64,000 nt of DNA from Cognatiluteimonas weifangensis (GCF_003416885.1 NZ_QVPD01000003.1:62001-126000); one strand, 5' to 3'. Numbered from the stretch's first letter, positions 10,551 through 19,816 are shown. A program made the numbers and translations. Notes: a model not told the origin generated them from the letters alone.

Positions 10551-11996
10551 CTACAGCAGCGGCGACAGCAGCCGCGCCAGCGCCTCGGGCAGGCGTACCG
10601 TCCACAGCGGCCGCGGGCGGTCGCCGCGGACTCGCGGCGCCGACGCGAACTCGCCCTCGATCAGCCGCGCCAGCGCCGCGGCGAACTCGGTATCGCGCAG
10701 CAGCACGCAAACCTCGAAATTGAGCCGGAAGCTGCGCGGATCGAAATTGGCGCTGCCGACGATCGCCAGCTCCTCGTCCACCAGCAGCGCCTTGGTGTGC
10801 AGCATGCGTGGTCCGTATTCGTAGATCCGCGCGCCGGCGGCGAGCAGGTCGTCGAAGTAGGAACGCGCCGCCCAGGTCACCAGCCGCGAGTCGCTGCGCC
10901 GGGGCACCAGCACGCGCACGTCCAAGCCGGCGAGCGCGGCCGAGGTCAGCGCCATCATCGCCGCCTCGTCGGGCACGAAGTACGGCGTCACCAGCCATAC
11001 CCGCCGGGTTGCGGCGTGGATCGCGCCCACGTGCAGGCGGTGGATGGCCTCCCACGGCGAATCCGGCCCCGAACTCAGGATCTGCGCGGCGATCGGCCCG
11101 GGGCACGGCGGCGGCATCGCCCGCGCGACCGCGGCGATGAAGTCGCGCTGGCCGGTGGCGTAGGCCCAGTCCTCCACGAACAGCACCTGCAGCGAACGCA
11201 CCGCGTCGCCCTCCAGGCGCAGGTGCAGGTCGCGGTAGGCGTCGGCGCGCAGGCGCTCGTTCTGCTCGTCGGTGATGTTGATGCCGCCGGTGAAGCCGAC
11301 GCGGCCGTCGATCACCACGATCTTGCGGTGCGAGCGCAGATTGAGCCAGGTGCGGCGCCAGATGCGGCCGAAACGCATCGGATGGAACCACGCCAGCTCG
11401 CCGCCCGCCGCCAGCAACGGCGCGAAGAAACGCCGCGGACAAGCGGCCGAACCGACCGCGTCCAGCAGCACCCGCACCGCGACCCCGGCGCGGGCGCGCT
11501 CGACCAGGGCGTCGCGCAACGCGGTGCCGCTGCGGTCGGCGGCGTAGATGTAGTACTCCAGATGGACGTGCTCGCGCGCCTGCGCCACCGCCTGCAGCAG
11601 CGCGTCGTAGGTGGCGGCGCCGTCGACCAGCAGCTGCACCGCGCTCGCGGAGGTGATCGGCAGGCCGGTGGTGGCCTGGCCCAGGCGCGCGAGCTCGGCC
11701 GCCTCGCCGCCGGCACCGGCGGTTGCGGTCGCCGGCAGCGCGACCCGCGCGCGCGAGCGCCGCAATCGGTGGCGCCGGATCCGCTGCGGCCCGAACACCA
11801 GGTAGACCAGGAAGCCAAGATAGGGCAGGGCGGCCAGGCCCAGCAGCCAGCTCAGGGTCGCCGCCGGCGCGCGCTCCTGCAACACGATCCAGCCGCCGAG
11901 GAGGATCAGGTAGACGACCCAGCCGACGCTCAGGTACAGGCCCAGGTGCGGTACCGCCAGCAGCCACTGCCAGAAGTCGTGCAGGAGGTCGGGCAT
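10551..11996 (-). CDS. cls: Cardiolipin synthase, phospholipase D family
   Basis: Joins two phosphatidylglycerols into cardiolipin at the inner membrane. 481 residues from the ATG at 11996; a start 13 codons upstream is possible but adds only polar residues before the first helix. Two N-terminal membrane helices (about 7-30 and 39-58) are followed by two phospholipase D half-domains. The HKD motifs are HRKIVVIDGRVGFTGG and HTKALLVDEELAIVGSANFD, both intact, and the family's FGPQ follows the second helix. The gene is divergent from the radical SAM gene, with only 54 bases between the starts. Confidence 0.93.
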   Translation of the reverse strand: MPDLLHDFWQWLLAVPHLGLYLSVGWVVYLILLGGWIVLQERAPAATLSWLLGLAALPYLGFLVYLVFGPQRIRRHRLRRSRARVALPATATAGAGGEAAELARLGQATTGLPITSASAVQLLVDGAATYDALLQAVAQAREHVHLEYYIYAADRSGTALRDALVERARAGVAVRVLLDAVGSAACPRRFFAPLLAAGGELAWFHPMRFGRIWRRTWLNLRSHRKIVVIDGRVGFTGGINITDEQNERLRADAYRDLHLRLEGDAVRSLQVLFVEDWAYATGQRDFIAAVARAMPPPCPGPIAAQILSSGPDSPWEAIHRLHVGAIHAATRRVWLVTPYFVPDEAAMMALTSAALAGLDVRVLVPRRSDSRLVTWAARSYFDDLLAAGARIYEYGPRMLHTKALLVDEELAIVGSANFDPRSFRLNFEVCVLLRDTEFAAALARLIEGEFASAPRVRGDRPRPLWTVRLPEALARLLSPLL

Positions 11997-12050
11997 GCGC
12001 GATTCAGCGACGTCGCGGGCACTGCGACCGGCCAAGCGTAGGCTGTACCG

Positions 12051-13169
12051 ATGTCAGATGCACCCGTCGACGCGCGCCGCCTGCAGGCCCCGATCAAGGG
12101 CCGCGGCGCGGCGTCGCCCGTGGCGGGCCGCTTCGCCCGGACCGTCGTCCAGGGCGAGGACGACGGTTGGGGATCGGTCTACGAGCATGCCGCCGACGAC
12201 GGCAGCGCCACGCTCTCGCCGCCGCCGCGCACGCAGGTCACCGAGGAGCGCGCGCGCCGCATCGTCAGCCGCAACGACTCGCCCGACGTCGGCTTCGGCC
12301 AGTCGGTCAATCCCTACCGCGGCTGCGAGCACGGCTGCGTCTACTGCTTCGCGCGGCCCTCGCACGCCTACCTCGACCTGTCCCCGGGGCTCGACTTCGA
12401 GACCCGGCTGTACGCCAAGACCAACGCCGCCGAGCGCCTGCGTCACGAGCTCGCCCGGCCCGGCTACGTGCCGGCGCCGATCGCGCTGGGCATCAACACC
12501 GATGCCTACCAGCCGATCGAACGCCGTTACCGCATCACCCGGCAGCTGCTGGAAGTGCTGGCGCAGTGCCGGCATCCGGTCAGCCTGATCACCAAGAGCG
12601 CGCTGGTCACGCGCGACCTGGACCTGCTGGTGCCGATGGCACGGGCGCGCCTGGTCACGGTGCAGTTTTCCATCACCACCCTCGACAACCGCCTGGCGGC
12701 GGCGATGGAGCCGCGCGCGACCGCGCCCCACGGCAAGCTGCGCGCGATGCGGGCGCTGGCCGATGCCGGCGTGCCGGTCGGGGTGATGGTGGCGCCGGTG
12801 GTGCCGGGGCTTACCGACGGCGAGCTCGAGCGCATCCTCGAGGCCGCGCACGCGCACGGCGCGCGCGCCGCCGGCTACGTGCTGCTGCGCCTGCCGCACG
12901 AACTCAAGCAGATCTGGCGCGAATGGCTGCAGCTGCACTATCCCGAGCGCGCGGCGCACGTGATGAGCCTGCTGCAGCAGATGCGCGGCGGCAAGGATTA
13001 CGACAGCGCCTTCGGCACGCGCATGCGCGGCGAAGGGCCGTTCGCGCAGCTGCTGGCGCAGCGCTTCGCCCGCGCGCACACGCGCTTGGGCTACGGGCGG
13101 CTGCCGCCGCTGGACGGGTCGCAGTTCACGGCGCCGCGGCCGCCCTCGCCGCAGGGCAGCCTGTTCTGA
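12051..13169 (+). CDS. PA0069-type radical SAM protein
   Basis: 372 residues with the 4Fe-4S cluster motif in GCEHGCVYCFARP (CxxxCxxC) and an upstream conserved block, DVGFGQSVNPYRGC. Downstream segments such as LITKSALVTRDLDLL and VMVAPVVPGLTD fit the TIM-barrel core. This is the widely conserved family named after Pseudomonas PA0069; some relatives are called SplB-like, but spore photoproduct lyase activity is not expected here. The reaction is unknown. It is convergent with the SLC13 gene, separated by 114 G+C-rich bases. Confidence 0.88.
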   Translation: MSDAPVDARRLQAPIKGRGAASPVAGRFARTVVQGEDDGWGSVYEHAADDGSATLSPPPRTQVTEERARRIVSRNDSPDVGFGQSVNPYRGCEHGCVYCFARPSHAYLDLSPGLDFETRLYAKTNAAERLRHELARPGYVPAPIALGINTDAYQPIERRYRITRQLLEVLAQCRHPVSLITKSALVTRDLDLLVPMARARLVTVQFSITTLDNRLAAAMEPRATAPHGKLRAMRALADAGVPVGVMVAPVVPGLTDGELERILEAAHAHGARAAGYVLLRLPHELKQIWREWLQLHYPERAAHVMSLLQQMRGGKDYDSAFGTRMRGEGPFAQLLAQRFARAHTRLGYGRLPPLDGSQFTAPRPPSPQGSLF

Positions 13170-13283
13170 GCTGCGGCGTGCCGATGGCCACCGGCGCCGG
13201 TGCGCCGGGCAAAGCCGCGCCCCGGCCGACGGCCGCGCACGGCGCCCGACACTTGCGGCTGCGGTTTGCGGCGGCTCCCGGCC

Positions 13284-15086
13284 CTAACCGGCGAACGCCG
13301 GCAGCAGCGCGCCGCCCAGCCACAGCCACTGCGCCAGCCACGCACTGACCAGCGCGATCAGCACGGTCAGCGGCAGGCCGATGCGCAGGAAATCGCCGAA
13401 GCGGTATTGCCCCGGCCCCAGGATCAGCAGGTTGCCGTGGTGGCCGATCGGGGTCAGGAAGGCGACCACCGCGCCCAGCGCGGTGACCACCACGAACGGC
13501 GTCGGCGGCAGTCCGAGCGAGGCCGCCAGCGACACCGCGATCGGCCCCAGCAGCACCGTGGTCGCCGAGTCCGACAGGATCTGGGTCAGCAGCGCGGCGG
13601 CGGAAAACAGCACCAGCAGCACCCCCAGCGTGGGCCAGTCGGCCACCACCCGCAGCAGCCCCCGCGCCAGCAGGTCGGCGGTACCGGTCTGCTCCATCGC
13701 GATCCCGAGCGGGATCACCCCGGCGATCATCACGAAGATGCGCACGTCGATCTCGCGGTAGGCGCGGCCGATGTCGACGCAGCGGCTGACGACCATCGCC
13801 ACCGCGCCCAGCAGGAACGCCAGCGCCGCCGGCAGCCAGTCGCTGGCGGCCGCGAGGATGGTCAGGCCGAGGATGACCAGCGCCAGCGGCGCGCGCGGCC
13901 GGTGCTTGGCCTCGCCGGCGAACGGCACCAGCATCAGGAAGCCGTGGTGCGCAGCCAGGTCGCTGAAGTGCGCCGGCTGCCCCCACAGCACCAGCACGTC
14001 GCCCTCGCGCAGGCGAGCGTCGGACAGGCGCTGCGCGAGGTCGCCCTCGCGCCGCCACAGGCCGACGATCACCGCGTCGAACTGGCGCGAGAAGTCCAGC
14101 TCGCGGATCGAGCGGCCGAGAAACTCCGAGCCCGGCGCCACCACCGCCTGCACCAGCTGCAGCTGGTTGCCGTCGCCGAGCTTGCCGCCGTAGCGCGAGA
14201 TCGCGTTGAGGTCCAGGCCCGGATCGTCGTGCAGCGACATCAGCTCGTCGGCTGCGGCCTGCACCAGCAGCACGTCGCCGGCCAGCAGCGGGCTGGCGGG
14301 GCCGAGATCGTCGCGGCGGCGGCCGTCGCGCAGCCAGCCGTGCAGGTGGAACCGGGCGCCGAGCGCCTTCTGCAGTTCCGCCAGCGGCCGCGTCGACCAG
14401 CGCGAGCCTTCCACCACCAGCAATTCGGTGTGGTAGCGCTCCAGGCGCAGGTAGTCCTCCTCGCCGTGGGCGCCGCTGCGCCGCGGCAGCAGCCAGCGCG
14501 CCAGCTGCATGTAGACGATCCCGACCGCCACCAGGGTCACGCCGATCGGGGTGATGGAGAAGATCCCCAGGCCGGGGCTGCCGCTGCGTTGCAGCAGGTC
14601 GCTGGCGAGCAGGAACGCCGGCGCGCTGACCAGGGTCAGGGTGGTGCCGAGCGAGGCCGCCAGCGACATCGGCATCAGCAGCCGCGAGGCCGGCAGCCGC
14701 CGCTCGCGCGCGTAGCGCAGCAGGATCGGCAGCATCATCGCGGTCACCATCACGTGGTGGGTGAACGCCGCCAGCGCCGCCACCGCCGGCATCACCACCG
14801 CGATCGCGCGCGCCTCGCTGCGGCCGGCGGCGCGCCCGATCCACTGGCCGATGCGCTCGGTGATGCCGGTCGCGGCGAGGGCGCCGGAAAGCACGAATAC
14901 CGCCGCGACGATGATCGCCGGCTCGCTGGCGAAGCCCGACAGCGCCTGCTCCGGGTCGAGCAGGCCGGTAAGCACCAGCGCCAGCAGCAGCAGCATCGCG
15001 GTCACGTCGACCCGCAGCCGTTCGCTGACGAACAGGTACAGGCCCCCGGCGAGGATCAGCAGGAACAGGATCTGTGGATAGGCCAT
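13284..15086 (-). CDS. SLC13-family permease with two RCK_C domains
   Basis: Sodium-coupled anion/dicarboxylate-type transporter (or sulfate, as in SLT/CysZ-like relatives; substrate not predictable). 600 residues from the ATG at 15086. The hydrophobic halves (about 1-200 and 400-600) flank a soluble centre with two TrkA/RCK_C-like domains (HTELLVVEGSRW and SEFLGRSIRELDFSRQF regions). The second half has the family's SDSATTVLLGPIAVSLA and TPIGHHGNLLILGPGQYRF. An open extension upstream to 15461 lacks conservation and overlaps the divergent kinase. Probably an inner-membrane protein. Confidence 0.88.
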   Translation of the reverse strand: MAYPQILFLLILAGGLYLFVSERLRVDVTAMLLLLALVLTGLLDPEQALSGFASEPAIIVAAVFVLSGALAATGITERIGQWIGRAAGRSEARAIAVVMPAVAALAAFTHHVMVTAMMLPILLRYARERRLPASRLLMPMSLAASLGTTLTLVSAPAFLLASDLLQRSGSPGLGIFSITPIGVTLVAVGIVYMQLARWLLPRRSGAHGEEDYLRLERYHTELLVVEGSRWSTRPLAELQKALGARFHLHGWLRDGRRRDDLGPASPLLAGDVLLVQAAADELMSLHDDPGLDLNAISRYGGKLGDGNQLQLVQAVVAPGSEFLGRSIRELDFSRQFDAVIVGLWRREGDLAQRLSDARLREGDVLVLWGQPAHFSDLAAHHGFLMLVPFAGEAKHRPRAPLALVILGLTILAAASDWLPAALAFLLGAVAMVVSRCVDIGRAYREIDVRIFVMIAGVIPLGIAMEQTGTADLLARGLLRVVADWPTLGVLLVLFSAAALLTQILSDSATTVLLGPIAVSLAASLGLPPTPFVVVTALGAVVAFLTPIGHHGNLLILGPGQYRFGDFLRIGLPLTVLIALVSAWLAQWLWLGGALLPAFAG

Positions 15087-15202
15087 CGGGGCCTCGGCAC
15101 GCGCATCGCCGGCATTGTGCGGCATCGCGCTTTCACCTGCCGTGCACCCTCCGCCCGCGCCACCCGGGGCATACTGCACGGGTGTCGCACGCAGCCCGCG
15201 CC

Positions 15203-16348
15203 ATGCCCGCCCCCCGCCCTCCCGTCCCGGAGCGCGCGCCGGATCCCCCGGCGGCGCCGGACGTGGCCTTGGGCACCGCGATCCTCGACCTGCAGCAGCG
15301 CTGGCTGCAGCTGGAGCCGGCGCTGGCGCAGCGGTTCGGGGTCGAGCCGCAGGCGCTGCACGGGCAGCCGGCGGCGCAGGTCTTCGATCCCGACGCTGCG
15401 GCCGCGCTGCATGCATACCTGGCGGCCGTGGCCGCCGGGACCGCGGTGCCGGCGACCGCACCGCGTGTCCGCGCGCGCGCCGACGGCGCCGCGCTGACGC
15501 TGGCGGCGACGCTGGTGCGCGATGCCGCCGGCGTGCCGTGCGTGCTGGCGCTGCGGCTATATGGCGCGGCCGAGCCGCCGGGTGCTGCCGCGCCCGCCGC
15601 CGAACCGGCGCTGCGACAGGCGCTGGCCGCCGCCGAAGCCCGCGAGCAGGCCCTGCTGCGGCAGCAGGAGGTGTTCGCCTACGGCATTTCCCACGACCTG
15701 CGCGCGCCGCTGCGGGCGGTCGAGACGTTTTCCGCGCTGCTGCAGCGCCAGGCCACGGCGCTGGACGCCGACGGCCGCGACCACCTGCAGCGTATCCGCG
15801 CCGCCGCTGCGCGCATGGGCGGGCTGATCGAGGCGCTGCTGGACCTCTCGCGCGTGGAGCGCGCCGCGCTGGTGCCGGCGGTGGTCGACCTGAGCCTGCT
15901 GGCGGAGCTGGCGGTGGCCGACCTGCAGGACGCCGAGTCCGGGCGCGCGGTTGCGCTCACGGTCGCGCCGGGCCTGTTCGCGCACGGCGACGAGCGCCAG
16001 TTGCGGATGCTGCTGACGCAGCTGCTGCGCAATGCCTGGCGCTTCTCCGGCGCCTGCGAGCAGGTCCGGATCGAGGTCGACGGCGAACGCGTCGGCGACA
16101 CCCTGCGGGTCGCGGTGCGCGACCACGGCTGCGGCTTCGACATGCGCTACGCCGACAAGCTGTTCGAGCCGTTCCAGCGCCTGCACGGATCCGAGCAGGG
16201 CAGCGGCCACGGCATCGGCCTGGCGATCGCCCGGCGCGTGGTCGAGCGTCACGGCGGCCGCCTGTGGGCCGAGTCCGACCCCGGCGCCGGCAGCACCTTC
16301 CACTTCGAACTGCCCGCCGCCCCCGCCACCGACGAGTCGCCTGCATGA
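15203..16348 (+). CDS. Sensor histidine kinase (soluble, phytochrome-kinase type)
   Basis: 381 residues from the ATG at 15203. The N-terminal ~125 residues look like a degenerate PAS domain. A coiled segment leads into HisKA, with phospho-acceptor His164 in YGISHDLRAPLRAVETFSALL. The HATPase_c domain has the N box (QLLRNAWRFSG), G1 (DHGCGFDM), F box (KLFEPFQRLH) and G2 (GSGHGIGLAIARR). There is no membrane segment, so it should be cytoplasmic. The stop overlaps the next start as ATGA, so the kinase and the following single-domain regulator are translationally coupled partners. The signal is unknown. Confidence 0.9.
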   Translation: MPAPRPPVPERAPDPPAAPDVALGTAILDLQQRWLQLEPALAQRFGVEPQALHGQPAAQVFDPDAAAALHAYLAAVAAGTAVPATAPRVRARADGAALTLAATLVRDAAGVPCVLALRLYGAAEPPGAAAPAAEPALRQALAAAEAREQALLRQQEVFAYGISHDLRAPLRAVETFSALLQRQATALDADGRDHLQRIRAAAARMGGLIEALLDLSRVERAALVPAVVDLSLLAELAVADLQDAESGRAVALTVAPGLFAHGDERQLRMLLTQLLRNAWRFSGACEQVRIEVDGERVGDTLRVAVRDHGCGFDMRYADKLFEPFQRLHGSEQGSGHGIGLAIARRVVERHGGRLWAESDPGAGSTFHFELPAAPATDESPA

Positions 16349-16785
16349 GCCACAAGGACATCCTGCTGGTCGAGGACAATCCCGACGACGTCGAGCTGAC
16401 CCGGATCGCCTTCCGCGAAGCCAAGGTCGCCAACGGTCTGGTGGTGACGCGCGACGGCGCCGAGGCGCTGGACTACCTGTTCGCGCGCGGCGCCTATGCT
16501 GGCCGCAACCCGGACGAGCTGCCGTCGATCGTGCTGCTGGACCTCAACCTGCCCAAGGTCGACGGCCGCGAGGTGCTGCAGGCGATCCGCGAAAACGAAA
16601 AGACCCGCAGCCTGCCGGTGGTGGTGCTGACCACCAGCGCCGAGCCGTTCGACGTGGAGGCCAGCTACGCGCTGGGGGTCAACAGCTATATCCAGAAGCC
16701 GGTCGATTTCGAGCGCTTCGTGTGGGCGGTGCAGCAGGTGGGGTTGTACTGGCTGGTGCTCAACCACCCGCGCGACGGCACGTAA
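16345..16785 (+). CDS. Rcp1-like single-domain response regulator
   Basis: 146 residues forming one receiver domain: acidic pocket VEDNPDD near the N-terminus, phospho-acceptor Asp66 in VLLDLNLPKVDG, the Thr/Ser switch VVLTTSAEP and the Lys of IQKPVDF. The long insertion FARGAYAGRNPDELP is typical of the cyanobacterial Rcp1 type, which pairs with phytochrome-like kinases and has no output domain. It overlaps the kinase stop by four bases. The likely role is phosphorelay or protein-protein signalling rather than DNA binding. Confidence 0.92.
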   Translation: MSHKDILLVEDNPDDVELTRIAFREAKVANGLVVTRDGAEALDYLFARGAYAGRNPDELPSIVLLDLNLPKVDGREVLQAIRENEKTRSLPVVVLTTSAEPFDVEASYALGVNSYIQKPVDFERFVWAVQQVGLYWLVLNHPRDGT

Positions 16786-16850
16786 CGATCGCCAGCGCAT
16801 TGCGTCGCGAGGTGGTGCGATGCGCGCACCCTGCTTTCACGGGAATGGCG

Positions 16851-16885
16851 AATAAAAAGCCGGGTTGTTCGGACATTCCCGGCTT
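16851..16885 (-). terminator. Minus-strand intrinsic terminator left of block B
   Basis: Read on the minus strand, AAGCCGGG (16885-16878), a 13-base loop and CCCGGCTT (16864-16857) are followed by TTTATT. The T-run exists only on the minus strand. It lies about 840 bases beyond the fbp stop, on the far side of the repeats. Confidence 0.65.
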
Positions 16886-17102
16886 CGGACGGAGTGGCCG
16901 CCGACGGGCCGGGGGTGCTGCGTGCTCCTGGGGACCTCGTGTCTTCGAGTCGAGTCGCGGGGTATGCCTGGCCTGACTGCAAGTCATGGAAAGAGTCGCC
17001 GCCCGGCAGGCCGGCGGTGCTGCGCCCTCCTGACGACGTCCTGTCTTCAAGTCGGACCGCAGACCATTCATGGCCTGATCTTGGGAGATCGGCTTCGGAC
17101 GG

Positions 17103-17219
17103 AGTCGCCGCCCGGCGGGCTGGGGGTGCTGCGCCCTCCTGACGACCTCCTGTCTTTAAGTCGGGTCGTGGACCATCCATGGTCCACTCTCCGCACCCCC
17201 AGCCCGCCGGGCGGCGACT
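17103..17219. repeat. Nested inverted repeat IR2, copy B
   Basis: Perfect 27-base arms at 17103-17129 and 17193-17219 enclose the inner hairpin GTGGACCAT-CC-ATGGTCCAC (17168-17187). Relative to copy A, the inner stem carries compensating changes (GGGCC to GGACC, with GGCCC to GGTCC). Confidence 0.9.
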
Positions 17220-17281
17220 TGGCGAGCGTGGAGTCTGTCGCTTCGGGTGGCTTTTTCTACAAGCGCCGACTCACTGTGCAG

Positions 17282-17387
17282 AAGCCGGTGGCCCGGCCTG
17301 TGCGGGACCGTCGGCGGCATGGATGCCGCCGAGGAGCCTACAGGGACGTATTCACGGCGTGTCCCGCACAGGCCGGGCCACCGGCTT
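17282..17387. repeat. Nested inverted repeat IR1, copy B
   Basis: Perfect 27-base arms at 17282-17308 and 17361-17387, with a 52-base spacer containing the inner hairpin of CGGCGGCAT/ATGCCGCCG with a 2-base loop. It is the exact reverse-orientation counterpart of 8609-8714. Confidence 0.9.
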
Positions 17388-17680
17388 CCCCCGCAGAGGT
17401 TTCCGCGCTTGAGGGGTGTATCACCGCGCGTCCCGTACAGGTCGGGCCACCGGCTTCCCCCGCAAAGACTTCCGCACTTGAAGCGTGTATTCGCGGGCGT
17501 CCTGCAAGGGGTCGAGCCGGTGGCTTCCCCCGCAAAGCTTCCGCACTTGAAGCGTGTATTCGCGGCGTGTCCTGCGAGGGTCGGGCTGCCGGCTTCCCTC
17601 GCAGAAGCTTCCGCGTTGGAAACATGGATTCCCGGTGTGCCCCGCACGGGTCGGGTCACCGGCTTCCCAGCGGGTGATTC
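17361..17680. repeat. Tandem array of 69-70 bp half units
   Basis: Five successive units open with GTCCCGCACAGGCCGGGCC or diverged forms, then CCACCGGCTTCCC. They start at 17361, 17430, 17499, 17569 and 17639. Divergence rises with distance from IR1, as expected if units were duplicated outward and then decayed. Confidence 0.85.
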
Positions 17681-17728
17681 CGCGCCCGGTATGGCACGGG
17701 CTGTTTGCGGTGCGCCGGGGGGCCGGTC

Positions 17729-18769
17729 CTAGGCCACCGCGTGCGCCAGGTGATAGCGGACCGCCACTTCGACTTCCCGCTTCGAGCCCAGGAACACCGG
17801 CACCCGCTGGTGCAAGCCGGTGGGTTGCACCTCCAGCAGGCGCTGGCGGCCGGTGCTGGCGGCGCCGCCGGCCTGCTCGACCAGGAAGCTCATCGGGTTG
17901 GCCTCGTACATCAGGCGCAGCTTGCCGCCCTTGGACGCGCACTTGCTGTCCAGCGGATAGCTGAAGATGCCGCCGCGGGTGAGGATGCGGTGCACGTCGG
18001 CCACCATCGAGGCGATCCAGCGCATGTTGAAGTCCTTGCCGCGCGGGCCGTCCTTGCCGGCCAGCAGATCGCCGACGTAGGCCTGCATCGGCGGCTCCCA
18101 GAAGCGCTGGTTGGAGGCGTTGACGGCGAATTCCCGGGTGTCCTCCGGGATGCGCATGTCGCGCACGGTCAGCATGAAGCTGCCGACCTCGCGGTCCAGG
18201 GTGAAGGCGTGGGTCCCGTGGCCGACGGTCAGCACCAGCGTGGTCTGCGGGCCGTACACGCAGTAGCCGGCGGCGACCTGCGCGGTGCCGGGCTGCAGGA
18301 AGTGCTCGTCAGCCGGCGTGGTCACGCCCTCCGGGCAGCGCAGCACCGAAAAGATGGTGCCGACCGAGACGTTGACGTCGATGTTGGACGAACCGTCCAG
18401 CGGATCGAACAGCAACAGGTAGTTGCCGCGCGGATGCACGTCCGGGATCGGCTGGCTGTGGTCCATCTCCTCCGACGCCAGCGCGGCGAGGTGGCCGCCC
18501 CAGGCGTTGGCTTCCAGCAGGATCTCGTTGCTGAGCACATCGAGCTTTTTCTGCGCCTCGCCCTGGATGTTGATGCTGGCCGCGCCGGGGCTGCCGGCGT
18601 CGCCGAGCACGCCGCCCAGCGCGCCCTTGCCGACGGCCACGGAAATGCGCTTGCAGGCACGAGCCACGACCTCGATCAGCAGCCGCAGCTCCGGGTTGAT
18701 CCGGCCGGCGCGTTTTTCCTCGATCAGGAAGCGGGTCAGCGAGATCGGATCGGAGGTGGCTGGGGACAT
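17729..18769 (-). CDS. fbp: Fructose-1,6-bisphosphatase class 1
   Basis: Hydrolyses fructose 1,6-bisphosphate in gluconeogenesis. 346 residues from the ATG at 18769. The metal and substrate residues are visible in SEEMD and in [22 protein letters not shown] (DPLDGSS is the class 1 signature). Substrate-binding segments such as [12 protein letters not shown] and [19 protein letters not shown] follow. Length and motifs fit a functional enzyme. An upstream in-frame ATG at 18799 would add ten non-conserved residues. The gene runs toward repeat block B and has no terminator directly after its stop. Confidence 0.96.
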   Translation of the reverse strand: MSPATSDPISLTRFLIEEKRAGRINPELRLLIEVVARACKRISVAVGKGALGGVLGDAGSPGAASINIQGEAQKKLDVLSNEILLEANAWGGHLAALASEEMDHSQPIPDVHPRGNYLLLFDPLDGSSNIDVNVSVGTIFSVLRCPEGVTTPADEHFLQPGTAQVAAGYCVYGPQTTLVLTVGHGTHAFTLDREVGSFMLTVRDMRIPEDTREFAVNASNQRFWEPPMQAYVGDLLAGKDGPRGKDFNMRWIASMVADVHRILTRGGIFSYPLDSKCASKGGKLRLMYEANPMSFLVEQAGGAASTGRQRLLEVQPTGLHQRVPVFLGSKREVEVAVRYHLAHAVA

Positions 18770-18928
18770 GGCGAGGGCAGGTGGCGACGGGGCCGCCATT
18801 GTCGCCCGTGGCGCGGGGAAATGCAGGCGGCCGCGGGCCGCAACGCGTCATGCGCGCCGGAACGTCCGGATGCGGGCGCTCGCCCGGCCGCATACCTGCC
18901 GAGCGGGCGCGTCGCATCCGCCTGCCCG

Positions 18929-19816
18929 CTACACGTCGCCGTCGCTGGCCCAGCCCGCGCCGCTGCCGCGCTGCAGCACCCGGTCGCCGGCGAGCACGGC
19001 GCCGGCCGGGTACGAGTCCTGCGTGGCCAGGCGCGCGTACAGCGGGGTGAAGTCCGGGCGCGTGGCCTCCATCAGCTGCTCGAAGCTGTCGATCACGAAG
19101 TAGGTCTTCTGGTAGCTGTCGATGCGGTAGCGGGTGCGCATGATCCGCTCCATGTCGAAGCCGATGCGGTTGGGCGCGGGCGATTCCAGACTGTGGATCG
19201 ACTCGCCGCTGGAGGAGACGATGCCGCTGCCGTAGATGCGCAGGCCGTCGGCCTGGCGGATCAGGCCGAACTCCACCGTGTACCAGTACAGCCGGGTCAG
19301 GTTGACCAGCGCGTCGGCGCCGATCGCGTGCGCCTTGACCCCGCCGCGGCCGTAGGCCTGCATGTAGTCGGCGAACATCGGATCCATCAGCAGCGGCACG
19401 TGCCCGAACAGGTCGTGGAACAGGTCCGGCTCCTCGATGTAGTCGACCTGGTCGGGACGGCGGATCCACCAGGTCACCGGGAAGCGGCGGTGGGCGAGGT
19501 GCTCGAAGAAATCCAGTTCCGGCAGCAGCCCCTCGACCCCGACCAGTTCCCAGCCGGTGGCCGCGCGCAGCAGCGGGTTGAGCTCGGCGAACTTCGGGAT
19601 CCGCTCCGGCGTCATCCCCATCGCGTCCTGCGCGGCGAGGAAGGCGTCGCAGGCGCGGCCGACCAGCAGCCGGCGCTGGCGCTCGTAGAGTTCGCGCCAG
19701 ACCGCATGGTCGCCGGCACCATAGTCGGCCCACGGCTGCGCGACCACGCCGGTGGCGTAGATCGGGACCTTGCCCTTGTCGGTATGCAGGTTCTCGACGC
19801 GGCGCGGCTGGCTCAT
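18929..19816 (-). CDS. phhA: Phenylalanine 4-monooxygenase
   Basis: Iron- and tetrahydropterin-dependent hydroxylation of phenylalanine to tyrosine. 295 residues from the ATG at 19816, preceded by a strong GGAGGGG ribosome site. The iron ligands are visible as His and His in HDLFGHVPLL and Glu in LYWYTVEFGLI. The fold-specific FAELNPLLRAATGWELVGVEG and RRFPVTWWIRRPDQVDY are present. The pterin-recycling partner phhB is not adjacent. The start faces that of an Lrp/AsnC-type regulator across 122 bases containing a perfect palindrome, so local regulation is likely. Confidence 0.95.
   Translation of the reverse strand: MSQPRRVENLHTDKGKVPIYATGVVAQPWADYGAGDHAVWRELYERQRRLLVGRACDAFLAAQDAMGMTPERIPKFAELNPLLRAATGWELVGVEGLLPELDFFEHLAHRRFPVTWWIRRPDQVDYIEEPDLFHDLFGHVPLLMDPMFADYMQAYGRGGVKAHAIGADALVNLTRLYWYTVEFGLIRQADGLRIYGSGIVSSSGESIHSLESPAPNRIGFDMERIMRTRYRIDSYQKTYFVIDSFEQLMEATRPDFTPLYARLATQDSYPAGAVLAGDRVLQRGSGAGWASDGDV

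Larger units (their letters stand above)
16881..17690. repeat. Composite repeat block B (inverted relative to A and C)
   Basis: The 943-base gap between the response regulator and convergent fbp has no credible gene. Left to right: three reverse-orientation array units (about 16881-16956, 16990-17060, 17085-17165), nested hairpin IR2 (17103-17219), a 62-base linker, nested hairpin IR1 (17282-17387), and a tandem array of five half units of 69-70 bases starting at 17361, 17430, 17499, 17569 and 17639. This is the mirror image of block A, with the half-unit array expanded. Confidence 0.85.

Noticed and set aside
15073-15081. DnaA-box-like sequence (reverse CTATCCACA)
   Set aside because: Single, one mismatch, and inside the start of the SLC13 permease; no cluster, so not an origin signal.
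17361-17680. Possible CRISPR array
   Set aside because: The 69-70-base units are contiguous and decaying; there are no unique spacers of constant length and no cas genes.
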